DNA from: Tulasnella sp. 424
Taxonomy: Eukaryota; Basidiomycota; Agaricomycetes; Cantharellales; Tulasnellaceae
Reading direction: 5' to 3'
NCBI GenBank assembly: GCA_019633425.1
Contig: WSUB01000057.1
Location: 12,466 to 76,465, forward strand
Length of the DNA stretch: 64,000 nucleotides
A model generated the notes under the pieces. That model saw nothing but the letters and a program-made list of their open reading frames with translations. It was not told where the DNA came from and ran no database searches. Below are positions 43,363-54,496 of this stretch, in pieces. The translations under genes were made by a program, and so were the position numbers. Every line of letters begins with the position of its first letter. Position 1 is the stretch's first letter.

Positions 43363-44159
43363 CAGGCTCATTATGGTTTTCTAGGGGCGGGCGGTTAGGG
43401 TGGTTAGGGCGGTGGTGATGATTGTACACATGTGGAGAAACGAGGCGAATTTGACCTTGTTGATTTCTCGGGCCTGATCGATCCCCGAAAGGCTTTATCA
43501 CATCCCCGCGCACGTAGCTCCGAATGAACATCCAAGCCGTGGCACAGTACAACAAACATGACAAGAGATGCTCTTTGTGGGAACTTCGGGTAGGTGGACC
43601 CCGTCAGATGTCCACAGCAACCCGCACGTCACCATTATTGCGCCGTAAATGCTAGATTGGTTGCTCATTGCTGTATCAAATACAAATAAGGGAAAGTTAA
43701 GAAACTGGGAGGCATTTTCGGCCGCAAGCATACGAGCTGTAATTGTTAGTCAAGGGCACGAACTTCCGCCTTCGGTGCCATGACTCTAGCATGGAATCCG
43801 TTATCCCATCGAGAGAAGCTGCCGTCACGACAAGATACGGGTAATTTTGATCTAATATAACGCAGTCAATTGTATCAAGTATCGACCTAGGTGGCGGTTC
43901 TTGAAAAGGTCGGCGCTTGCAGTTTTGAACGAACGCTGTTTGATCTTTGGACAGTACCCAATGGCTCAACAACACCCATTTGGTTCGCCCCCCACCCCAC
44001 AACGCCCCTATTATCTGCACGCAAAAGCGCACCAAATTTTGATGTCTAACTCGACATTAGTCGATAATATAAAACGTAATTATGGACCAACCAACTATTC
44101 CTCGAAATGCCTGGCCTACTTTACCTATATATATTTGAGTAGGCCAATTACTTTCAGCC
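43363..44159. repeat. 5' flank of kinase-TPR copy D (pairs with 39754-40535)
   Basis: Upstream region of copy D, homologous to the flank of copy C up to about 44095 (AATTATGGACCAAC). Homology ends about 60 bp before the tRNA-Phe gene, so the right edge of the duplicated array is close to the tRNA. Confidence 0.7.
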
Positions 44160-44246
44160 GCCGTCATAGCTCAGTTGGGAGAGCGACAGACTGAAGCTTA
44201 GATAAGCAACTTCTGCAGGTCGCCCGTTCGATCCGGGCTGACGGCA
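44160..44246 (+). tRNA. tRNA-Phe (GAA) with a 14-nt intron
   Basis: The acceptor stem GCCGTCA pairs perfectly with TGACGGC, followed by discriminator A. The D-arm is GCTC-AGTTGGGA-GAGC, and the T-arm is GCCCG-TTCGATC-CGGGC. The anticodon loop reads CTGAAG, giving anticodon GAA, and is interrupted after position 37 by a 14-nt intron (CTTAGATAAGCAAC); removing it leaves 73 nt. The anticodon stem has four pairs plus an A-C mismatch at its base (ACAGA/TCTGC). T-rich runs just downstream (CCTTTTTCTTTTTCC) would stop RNA polymerase III. Confidence 0.88.
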
Positions 44247-45082
44247 ATTCCTTTTTCTTTTTCCTTTCGTAACGTCTTAAGAGCTAGGGATGAGAGAGGG
44301 GGCGAAACCCCTTTTTTTCGCTCAATATTAAACTTTTACCACAGTTTTCGCCCCAAACGTGGTCTAGGACTCGAGAAAAATATGACTAAGTCATAAAATG
44401 GATGTTATAAATGGTCTTTGGCCTTATCGTTTGAGAAAGGCAAGGGGGATGATGTCGTGCTGGGTCGAGAAAGGCCGGGTCGGTACAATATTGGTGCCCA
44501 AAGGATTCATTCCTCGCACTATAAATGGGACATTATATTCGCTCGAAACTTTATTTTGCACATTTCACCCACGATCTTGACCGTTTGCGTCTCTGAGGCA
44601 CTGTCCAATAGTGAGTGAGAAGACACCATATCGTGGGAATATGGAGAAAAGGTGAACCGTTCGATCCGGGCTTACAGCGATTCTTCCGTTTTATTCAGGA
44701 CGTTTTGGGAGCAGATGAACGGTGTAGGAGCGGGACAAGAAATGGAATAACCGACTCCTTTAGTTGGGCCTTTTTTTTTAACCAGCGGTCTCCACCCCAA
44801 CCAAGTTTAAACGGTTCGTCGAGTACTGGGTCGATGAAAGGGAGTTGCCCAAGCTAGTAATAATTCCTAGACTCCATCTCACTCGAAATAAGAGTACGAT
44901 CTGCTCGTCTAGAACTCTTTATCGCATACGTGCTTGCGCTTTAGGCCATTTGCTTCTCTGGGACTTTGTCAGGGAAGACACCGGACCGTGCGAACATACC
45001 GTGACAGGACGCGCGTCGCGATCGAGTACTCCAAGTCCAAACCGCAATCCAACCTCATTTACCCCCCGACATCTCCTCTACG
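44247..45082. other. tRNA 3' flank, diverged duplication with tRNA relic, RPN3 promoter
   Basis: At 44657-44678, CCGTTCGATCCGGGCTTACAGC matches the T-arm and 3' acceptor strand of the tRNA-Phe gene. The sequence after it (44680-44985) resembles 44250-44625 in patches: TTTGCGTCTCTGAGGCACTGTC versus TTTGCTTCTCTGGGACTTTGTC, then AGAAGACACC versus GGAAGACACC. This is an old tandem duplication of the tRNA 3' half plus flank. The last part must hold the RPN3 promoter. No protein gene is supported. Confidence 0.6.
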
Positions 45083-46914
45083 ATGGCGTCCAAGAAGGAT
45101 GAAACAGCCAAGATGCAAGTTGACGAGTCCAGCAAACCTTCTGCGGCAACACCCGCCCCAAAACCCGCGCCGACTCCAGTGGAGGAAGTAAGAGCGAACT
45201 TGCAGCTCATCGAGCGCGCTGTTTCGACGCTGGAACCGCGATTCACAGCCAGAGTGCTGAGAAGCCTTACTACCTTGAGGAAGAAGCTGGACGCAAAGGC
45301 GTTGGCAGAGGTCGTTGGTGGGCTGAAAGGTGAGGCTTAAGGTGATCTCCAGAGGTTACGCAAGGTCTAACACTCGAGCCTTTCTTCAGACGGTCCTGTG
45401 AAACAAGGCTTGCTGCCTTATCTTCCAGAGGCACCTTCGTCCTCCACTGCCTCGATGGAAGTCGACTCTGGGCCTGCAACGGCCGCGACCACCAAGGCGC
45501 CCCCAGCGTTGACGGAACCATGCCCCGAAGTCGACATTTACCTCCGTCTGCTGGTTATCCTTCGTCTCTTGGACGCGGGATCGGTGGACAAGTCGAAGCA
45601 GCTTGCTCACGAGACGGTAGACAAGATCCAGCAGCTGAACAGGCGGTCGTTGGACGTCATCGCTGCTAAGGTCTATTTCTATCTTGGAAGGCTTTACGAG
45701 CTGCAAGGCGACATCGCCGAGCTGAGGCCGTGAGTGCCGACGAGTGGTCCGTCGTTTGAGACTGACTTTACGCGCGTTTTTAGACTCTTCTTGGCCGCTC
45801 AACGGACGGCGTCTCTCCGCCACGACGATGAACTGCAGGTACAACCGATTTGACGTGCCCCTCTACCGACGACTAACAATTCCCTCGTACTGCAGGCGAC
45901 CCTCATCAACCTTTTACTCCGAAACTACCTTCATTACAACCTCTACCAGCAAGCCGACAAGCTCGTCTCCAAGACCAAGTTCCCCGACAGCGCCGGTAAC
46001 CCTCAGCTCTCTCGATACCTTTACTACCTCGGTCGCATTCGAGCTGTTCAGCTAAACTACACTGAAGCGCATACTCATCTTCAACAAGCCATTCGGAGGG
46101 CTCCGAACGCGACGTTGGCTCCTGGGTTCTACCAGACCGTGCACAAGCTCTTCTTGATCGTTGAGCTGCTTATGGGCGATATCCCGGAACGTGGACTATT
46201 CCGACATCCGGTGCTGAAGGGTGCTTTGGGGCCGTATCTTAAGATTGTCCAAGGTTCGCCCTCGGTCCGTGTACTGATTTGTCTAGATCCTAACCTCTAG
46301 CCTTACCTTCGTACTCAGCCGTCCGTACCGGTGACCTCGCTCAATTCCAGTCAAGTTTGCAAGCGCATGCGCCTCTGTTCACGCAAGACGGGACTTACAC
46401 CCTCATTCTCCGCCTTCGCCACAACGTTATCAAGACTGGCGTCCGCGCGCTCTCGATCGCCTACTCGAGGATATCACTCCGCGATATCTGCCTGAAGCTG
46501 CATCTGGATTCTGAAGAGGATGCAGAGTACATTGTGGGCAAAGCGGTGCGAGATGGCGTTATCGACGCCCGCGTGGACCACTCAAAAGGTTGGATGGAAA
46601 GCTGGAGACGAGGCGAGGGGGGACGCGGGGACGTGTACGAGACTGGGGAACCAAGAGAGGCTTTCCAGAAGCGCATTGGTTTCTGTTTGGATCTTCACAA
46701 TGAGAGCGTCAAGGTGCGTTGAAGGGTTGGCCTCGGTGCGGATGCTTCCAGATCTGAACGATTTGCGTTTTTGACGTAGGCTATGCGATATCCACTCAAC
46801 ACCCACCGTAAAGACCTGGCAACCGCTGCCGAAGCCAGGGAACGTGAGAAGGAGTTGGCGAAGGAAATCGAGTCGGGCGAGCATGATGATGAAGACATCG
46901 AACCCGACTTTTGA
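45083..46914 (+). CDS. RPN3: 26S proteasome regulatory subunit Rpn3 (PSMD3)
   Basis: Six exons (45083-45329, 45390-45729, 45784-45838, 45896-46253, 46319-46713, 46780-46914) give 509 residues, the usual length for this subunit. Recognisable segments are [83 protein letters not shown] and [19 protein letters not shown]. The PCI domain follows ([60 protein letters not shown]), and the tail is acidic. Rpn3 is a scaffold subunit of the 19S lid, needed to assemble the deubiquitinating module. The Lys-rich and Pro-rich N-terminus is variable in fungi. Intron phases are consistent throughout. This is a conserved single-copy gene that marks the return from the accessory island. Confidence 0.93.
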
Positions 46915-48102
46915 GCTTGCATGAAAATGGACATCGAATTATTGTTGATCTTGGTTGCTTGCTGTACTCATTTCATTTCCGATGCCCCGTGATTTTGTTA
47001 GACGCCCTCAGCACGGATGTGGGGCTTTTTGGGTTGTTGGCGGCGAGGTTCCACGGTTGCCCTCGTGTATACGTCAACTGGGGACCCTTTCGAGCTCTTC
47101 TATTCAATCCCACAGATCATGTCTCCCCCCTCCCGTCTCCCCACCGCCAATGTACCTAACATGGATTTCAATTGAGAACCGCCGAGACTCGGTACAGTAT
47201 TTATCGGCGATCAGCCGTGGGTTGCCTGACCACGGAACCCGACTGTCCCGCTTATTGCGAAAATTGAAGGACCGTAACCACATCAACCGCAAACCGAATT
47301 ACCTATTGCAAACAATCCCATCTACGGCACCCTATCTCAAGTGACAGGTGATTTCTTGCTAGAACCGGGGTCAGGTTCAGAAGCCTGCCAACAATTGAAC
47401 CTGTCTTCCAACCCGTTTTGGTGAGGCAGGTCAAGTCGCAGGCAACCGTGGACGTGGTGTCAATCTCCACGGAATAAAATCTCGATTCCTCGCCGATATT
47501 TGGCTTCGGTGGCAAGGTCGGACACTCTGCTCCACAGCATACTCTGCCTATACGGATCCGAACCTGGTTCCTGGAGAGAAACGCCTTTCGAAGCTCGAAC
47601 CCTTATCTATCTCGATCGTCTCCTTGCTTGATGTCCCGTAAAGAAGCATCACTACTTTTGGGTGTCGGACTCCGCACATGCCGAGCGCCTTGACCCAATC
47701 ATGGAATGTCTACCAAACCCAAGTCTCACACGCAGGAAATAGATTGCACTTTCGGTCATGAGTTGCGGGTGCTTCATCGTTCCCGGAATTGGCCTCTTTT
47801 GGGGGGACCGAAACCAAGAAGTACCAAGAGCGTGTCTTCCCCAGTGGCGCAAATGATCGAGGAGACAAACGCTTTGAACAAGACACGATTTACTAGCTTT
47901 GGAAATTCATCATAACGTTATTCCAGGTGATGCGACACTTGTAGTAGCTACTTCAGGTATGAGGGAGGTGTGTCGGCAGCCTCCAAGCCGGTGCTGACGA
48001 AGAGAGCGATACCACCCGCAACGAGTCACACTTCCTGGCTTTACATTGACAGCATCGAACCCTACGTCTCCGGAACTCCGGAATGGGTCGATCTTAAATA
48101 CT
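46915..48102. other. Intergenic interval, no gene seen
   Basis: About 1.2 kb between RPN3 and the zinc-finger gene, both on the plus strand. Short open frames have no recognisable content and differ in frame and strand. It should contain the RPN3 3' UTR and the zinc-finger gene promoter. Confidence 0.5.
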
Positions 48103-51100
48103 ATGATTGGACCAGTGGACGTTGACGGTGTTCTACCTCGGATTCTCTCCCCTTCGTTCAGTCCGCACGTTTTGCACGAAGATCCGTACATTGCACTTCT
48201 ACTCAACTCATCTATTCAAAATCGTTCGATGTGCGAAATGCTGGTCATGAATCGCACCACTTCTGGACCAAGACGAGCCAGTGTTCAGCCCACCCCCTCC
48301 TCCATTTACTTGTCTTCGCCCGCCCAACTAAAGCGGGCCCCCCGTATCCTCCCTCCTATCCCCTCACTCGCATCTCCCTACCCGCCTTCGAGTCCCAGGG
48401 AACCTAACGATTCCCAGGCGCTGGGCCCAAAATCAGTCAACGCCGTTGTAAGTGTGGCTTATCCTCCCCAGCCACGGATTCTCCGTTTTTGGAGAACTTC
48501 CGGTCTGTCGAACCTGAATGATTCAGGATCTCTAACGCCACACTCTATGCCGTTCGTTTATAGATCACTCGTCTCTCCGACGAGTTCAAAGCTCCCAACT
48601 CTCTCAAACCAATGCATCCTTTTCGTCTGAATATGCACCCGTATCACCATCGCCCTTTGGTTCAGTCTTCGGTGGGAGGAGAAAGCCAGCCGTCCAGCTC
48701 TGAACTCTTCAATCTGCATCAACAGATCAATTCAGATGCCCAACGACAACAGAGGATTTCCGAGTATCAACCGGCTCTGCTCTTCAATCCACCACCACCA
48801 CCATCTTATCCTCCCTCTCGCTGGCATCCCAGTCTCATCGACGCTCCAGCGGCCTCCCAGCCTCCTCCTGCCCATAACCGGATCACGCGTCCTGAAGCCG
48901 GAGAATGTAACCCCGACCAGTTCCCCAGTGGCATTCCGCTTCGCATCTCAGACGCTATAAATCGCCCACCGCCATTGATAGCTCGTGACGAAAACCTGGC
49001 CTCGAACTTTACCATCTCTCCAGCCGTCCCAATCCTAGATATCTGGTCTAGTCGCAGTCACGGTATGGATCGAGTAGAGCACGTCCAACATTCATCCCCA
49101 TTCCCACTTCCCGTTCAGAATGAAACTCCTTCTCACCTATCATCTTTGCGGCATGACGTCTTCGAGATCCCTGCCCTCGTACCGTCCTCCTTGGCGCACG
49201 CTCTCCCGGGACATCCAGACTCCGAATGGTCCGACCCGGTTCCACCTCCACCTTACGCAGAACCGCTCTCATCGTTCCCGGTGAGACTGCCCAAAGGTTC
49301 TCGTCGCCCAAGGAGGGAGATACTGGCGGGGATCAAGCACATGATCTTCATATGGAGAGTAGAGACCCGAAGCTCAACCTTGCATCGCCCTCGTCCAACC
49401 GACGGCGTAAACCTTGAAGAGGCATGGATGCAGCCTCCCAAGCCGTCCACGTTCCTCTCCCCGGTCATGGATCGGCCTCTGCTCTGCACGTTCCGCCTCG
49501 CTGGAACGTACCCGACCATCGACAGTCAACTCGAGCTCGTTCGGGAGAAGGAGGAAGATCAAAAGCTCGGTTTCCCCTTTCGAACGCCCGCTCACAGTTC
49601 CGAACCTCAGCTCGTTAGTCTGGATGGGATTGCGTGGCTCGTCGAACCTTCGTTGGCGTTTCCGACGCTCTCGAGTATCCCCGCTGATGGGGAGGAAGAG
49701 CTAGATGGGACCGTCATCAAACTGGAGGACGACGGCCCAGAAACCTTCATTCAGCATGAGGTCGCTACTCCAGAGTTTCCGACGCTACCCGCGTTGTCGT
49801 ACGGATCTTCGGAATCATCGGCGCTGCCTCCTCTAGCTTCAATCGCTTCGCCTCCTTTCCTCTTCGCTCCCCACACGACCACGATCGACTTGGCTCCTCA
49901 GCACTTGAACCACGCCTACCGTTCGTTTCTTCCGGCGCCAGCGCATCCAGCAACCACATCGCTAGGACCGCTGCTCTATCCGCCTGCGGTGCCCCAACCA
50001 CCGTCGTCGTTCCGCCCCTCTGTAGTGATCGCTCCTCGATCGGTCGGCGCGCCTCAGGCTGAAGACCAGGTCCACCGCCCTGCTCAGTCCAGAGATAGAG
50101 TCAGCAGGACCGTTAGACCACAGCCTACAGCCACACTGGCGACCTCAGGCCCCTCGGACGTCTTGCTATCCAAGAACTTAATGGATGTACTCCTCGCTTC
50201 TGTTGCTGCCCCGCCTCCGAAGAACTATGTTTGCAAGGTGAGATTTTGATGAACGCTTACCGCACTGATTGGACCTTGGAGCTGAACGAAAATTCTGTGT
50301 CATCCCCTGTTCGTTCATAGGTCTGCAACAAAGCTTTCGTGAGTGGCCTTCGAGCTTGCTACATACATGTTCGAGGCGTCGTCTGATAAGCGTAATTTCA
50401 TAGGAACGACGCGCTAGTCTTGAGACACATATGACTGTACATAGTGGTCAGCGACGTACGTGCATTCGGTGGCTTCATGGCTATTGCACCTCTTTCCTTT
50501 AGCTGCTCACTGGACGTCGCCCTTCACACAGCTCACAAATGTCCTGTTCCTCAATGTGCCCGAGACTTTTCGGTTCGAAGTAATTTCCGACGCCATCTCC
50601 GGACCCACGGCCTTGATCCTCGACGAGTTGACTGCGATGGGCCAGACGCTAAGCCCCAGAGCGTCTTGGAAGCGGTGAAGAGGACTTCAGGATTGCCGTA
50701 CAAGAAGAGGCGAACGGCGCAGTATTCCAGCGGCGAGAGCGACGTTGAGCCCGGTCAGGAAGACGGCGCGCCTGTGCAGTTGGATCGGGTTGGGCCCGTC
50801 GCAGTGGCTGCCGCCGGGGCGGGAGGAAATGGAGAACGACCCGGAGGCTGGGGCCCTGTTCCTTCCGTAGGGCCAACCGATGATGAGGCTTGGATCCCTG
50901 AGAGTCTGCGTCAATTTCAGAACGCCCATTTACTTTCGGACAAACCTCCTTTCGATCTTTCAGGGTGCGGGACTGCTCCCTCGATGCCTCTTCCGCGTGA
51001 GTCTTTGGTCAAACCTCTTGTTTTGATGCGTTCTCCATTGTTAACGGCTCTCCTCGTACAGCCGTCCATCCATGGGGTTCGCCAACGTCGCCCACGTCTG

Positions 51101-51316
51101 AGGAGCGGAATTCATTTGATTCAAACGTCTCCGAGACGCCATACCATCCCAACCAGGTGAGGATTTGCTTGTTGCTATAATGTTCTGGCCGCTTATCCTT
51201 TTGATGGCTAGTGGGTGTACCGGCCTCGGCTACCAGGACCTGCAGTCAACAATGAGCAAGAAAGTCGGCTACACGCAAACCTTGCAAGAAGCTCTACATT
51301 CCCTCACCTTTACTAA
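48103..51316 (+). CDS. C2H2 zinc-finger protein (probable transcription factor)
   Basis: Exons 48103-48447, 48564-50237, 50321-50338, 50404-50455, 50532-50996, 51062-51156 and 51212-51316 join in frame to about 917 residues. Two adjacent C2H2 fingers lie at about 670-722: CKVCNKAFERRASLETHMTVH, then HSGQRPHKCPVPQC and RSNFRRHLRTH, linked by an HSGQRPHK-type linker. The fingers are split over four exons, one of only 18 nt. The N-terminal 650 residues are Ser/Pro-rich with acidic stretches and likely disordered. A basic stretch after the fingers (PYKKRRTA) could be a nuclear localisation signal. Two fingers with an H-linker usually mean sequence-specific DNA binding. The first exon is inferred from a strong GTAAGT donor at 48448 joining in phase to 48564; a start at ATG 48612 is the alternative. 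Confidence 0.78.
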
Positions 51317-51700
51317 ATAGGGTTCAGCGCGTATCTAAGCCCAACAACGCCGCTTACATGTATATCTTTTGTTTTTCTTGATTCGCTATGTATATATCTT
51401 ACTTGCAATTTTTTTTGTTTTGGCTGGTATATATACTGTAATAGCTCTAGGGCACGATACTCTTTGCTCATAATTCAAACACTGTAATTCATTCACATGT
51501 AACCATTGTTATGCTTTCGCGATGCACGAAATCAGAATGCTGGTGAGATTAGAGAGACATTCCCACGGCCCGAGTCTCTCTCAACGTTGTTTAGGCCTGT
51601 TGCGCGGACTCACGCTCCATCTCTCGCCGTCATTTGGTCTGGACAAGCCCAACGCTACCACAAAAGCATTATAGAACCGTAAGACAAATTGAACCTAAGA

Positions 51701-53453
51701 ATGGACTGTGACGTTCTGGTACGAAGCGCTCATGGTTCTCCGCATCGCGAGACAGGGCGGTAACGTTAACGGTTAACCACTCTCTCCTTTCCAAGCAATC
51801 CGCCATCGACGACTTATCTCACCTTCGAATACCAAGTTCTCAAATCACTCTTAATCATAAAGTAGAGCTGGGAGTTGGTGGTTATGGAGTAGTCTTTTTG
51901 GCACAGCTCTCCAGATCCCCGGCCAAGCGAACCAACGTGGCTGTCAAGCAATTGCAGATAGATCAGATAGAAGAAGATCGGCGCCGTACCACAGTAGTGA
52001 GTTTGCTTTCCACCTGCCCGAATACTGTCCCTAGGCTCACAGGCGAAACCAGCGTCTTGCTCGAGAGCTGAAGGTTTGGGCCAAGGCAAAGCATCCCAAC
52101 ATCCTTGAACTTGTCGGCATTAGCTTCGGCGATCAGAACAGATTTGCTTATCTTGTATCTGCACATATGGCCCATGGCAACGTAAAGGATTATATAAAGG
52201 CGAACTTGCCTAGCTGCAGCCTGGGTATTCGGCTCAGATTTGTAAGCCACGCTTTAAGTTACCTCTCCAACCCATCTACCCTCTCTCAAGATGCTATATG
52301 ATAGGTTAAAGGCATAACGTCGGGGATCCACTACCTGCACCACTGCAACCCACCCATCTGTCATGCGGACTTGAAGCCGGTGCGATTGGCCTATGATATC
52401 CCAAAGACTACCGGCTAACAAATTCGACAGTCCAACGTGCTCGTAAATGACGGTATTGACGCGGTCTTATGCGACTTCGGCCTTGCCACATTCGTCATGG
52501 CGGCTGGACTCTCGTCGGGTCTGACTACATCAAAGTCTGTGAAAGGCACAACTCGCTATATGAGCCCTGAGCTCTTCGAAGAGAGCGAAGCCGGACATAC
52601 TTTTGAGAGTGACATGTGGGCATGGGCTTGCACAACATTCGAGGTGATTGGACTGGCAGGGCTGTTGAGCCTTTTTTTCAGCTGACTGAGCATAATGATC
52701 GATTTAAGGTCATCACGGACTGCGTGCCGTATCCAAATGCCAAAACAGAGTTTCAGGTCATGATGTCATTAAACAGAGGGAAATCCCCTGGATCAGTAAA
52801 TTTGCTCGAGAACGTAGTTCCGGATCTCGATGTCGCCCAGCATCCCTCTCTGAATTCCCTGAAGTCAGTCATTCAAGACTGCTGGAGCTTTGATGCAGAG
52901 GGGAGGCCGTCAGCTACCAACGTCCTTGCCCGCCTCGGCTACCTCGACGAAACAAGGACCTCTGAAGCTACACCAGTTCCAGATGGCTCGGGTTCGACCT
53001 ACCCAATGACCGAAGGTAAGCAGTTTCTCATAGAGGAAACGGGGAAGCAGTGTTTGAACTATGAAACTCTTTCCCACACCATAGAGGCAAGTTTAAGTGG
53101 TATATTTCTACATTGGAATAGAACAGACTATTAACAAGCCAGACGCATCCCCGCAGCAACGTCCACCAACTTCGGACCGCCTCGAGCCTTCCGCTTCGCA
53201 GGAATTAATACCTGAAGCTTACCGCGAAGATCCTCCCATTGCAGCTGCCGGCTATACGAATTCTTTCCCAGCTGCTCCTCGGGCTGTTTCGCATCATTTT
53301 TACCCACAAGACCCCGTAATCCAAGCGACTCCCCAAGTTTATCAAGCCTCGCAGAGCCGAAATGGAGGGGTGTATGCCCACCGGACAGGCTACTTTCGCC
53401 AGAGTACCCGAGACCCTCTGGCCAGGCCTGGGTGGGGGCCGCTGATAAGTTGA
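51701..53453 (+). CDS. TKL-like protein kinase without TPR (solo)
   Basis: Spliced by eye. A short first exon from ATG 51701 (MDCDVL) is followed by an exon with LGVGGYGVVFLAQL and VAVKQLQI, then ARELKVWAKAKHPNILELVG. The catalytic loop is CHADLKP|SNVLVNDG (HAD instead of HRD), followed by CDFGLATF, GTTRYMSPELF, SDMWAWACTTFE|VITDCVPYP and AEGRPSATNVLARLGYL. The core catalytic residues are present. The C-terminal 110 residues are Ser/Pro/Gln-rich with no domain seen. Introns inside DLKP|SNV and after TTFE sit at the same places as in the kinase-TPR genes at 37-43 kb, showing common ancestry. The junctions near 51998-52050 and near 53015-53130 are not fully resolved, so the exact length is uncertain. 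Substrate unknown. Confidence 0.75.
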
Positions 53454-54496
53454 AGCTCCCGTAAATTTGGAAATGAAATGTGGAAGCTACTGGAAATACA
53501 TATATGTTTTGAGGGGGGGGGGGGAAACGGTTTGGGTGTCGTAAGTTCAGTATCACTGAATAGAGTGATTCGGATTTGCGGTCAGCATACGGTACACAAT
53601 ACTGTAGCCGCTAATTCACCAGCAGTCCAGCCGCTTTCCCCTGACATGTACAGACTTGGCAGAGATTCAAGATCTCCTGGGTTGTAATAGTTCTCAGGTA
53701 CGGTAATCTTCGTTGACAATGTGAACACGGTTATTCTCTTTTGATATGCAAAACCTCGTTTCCAAAGGGTGGAAGGGATGGGATATATAAACATCTTAGT
53801 TTTCGCTTCGCGTGGCTGAACGTCGAATGAATCTCGAGGAGCAAGATCTAGAGAATAAATTCGAAGATGAAACCACCTGTTAGCTCCTCACGCGTAAGCA
53901 CTAAATAAAATTTGAAGAACCTGTCTTTGTTTGATTATGCATTGCAGCCGGCTTTCCTTCACGATCGCTCGCATCCTCACAGGATTTTTAGACAAGGTTT
54001 CATCCTTTTCTTCGATGTTAATGTATATATTATTGTGTCGTAGCAACGGCGTGGCGAATGTTGATCCCGGCAGGTTCCCAATCCTAACATGATGCCTATG
54101 CTGCGCCGAGACTCCGAGCCGATCGTGATCGATTGCGGTTTATTTGGTTACACAGACAGTGACCACCTCATCATCATGTAGTCCACGCTGCCTTTGTCTC
54201 CTGGTCGCCGCGCCCATTTTTGTCATCGAGTCCAACTCGCTCAGAGAGTTTAAGTTACCCTTCAGCACAACAATTCTCACGAAGGTGTGAGCATTCCTCT
54301 AGCGGTGAATATGAGCGGTCTTTACTGCGACAAGCTCCAAGGGGATTGTATTAAGTCGAGATATAGAAGTAATATGAGACTGCGAACCCATAGGTAGATA
54401 GTGTCCGACGAGAGAACCTAAGTTGAACCCCGATAAACAAACAACAATAATCATACATAGTACGTTTTGGATTTTGAGCCGAGTTGGGGCATGTTT
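53454..54496. other. Convergent 3' interval, no gene seen; G12 run
   Basis: Lies between the 3' ends of the plus-strand kinase and the minus-strand F-box gene. It contains a run of 12 G at 53513-53524. I see no gene in it. Confidence 0.5.
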
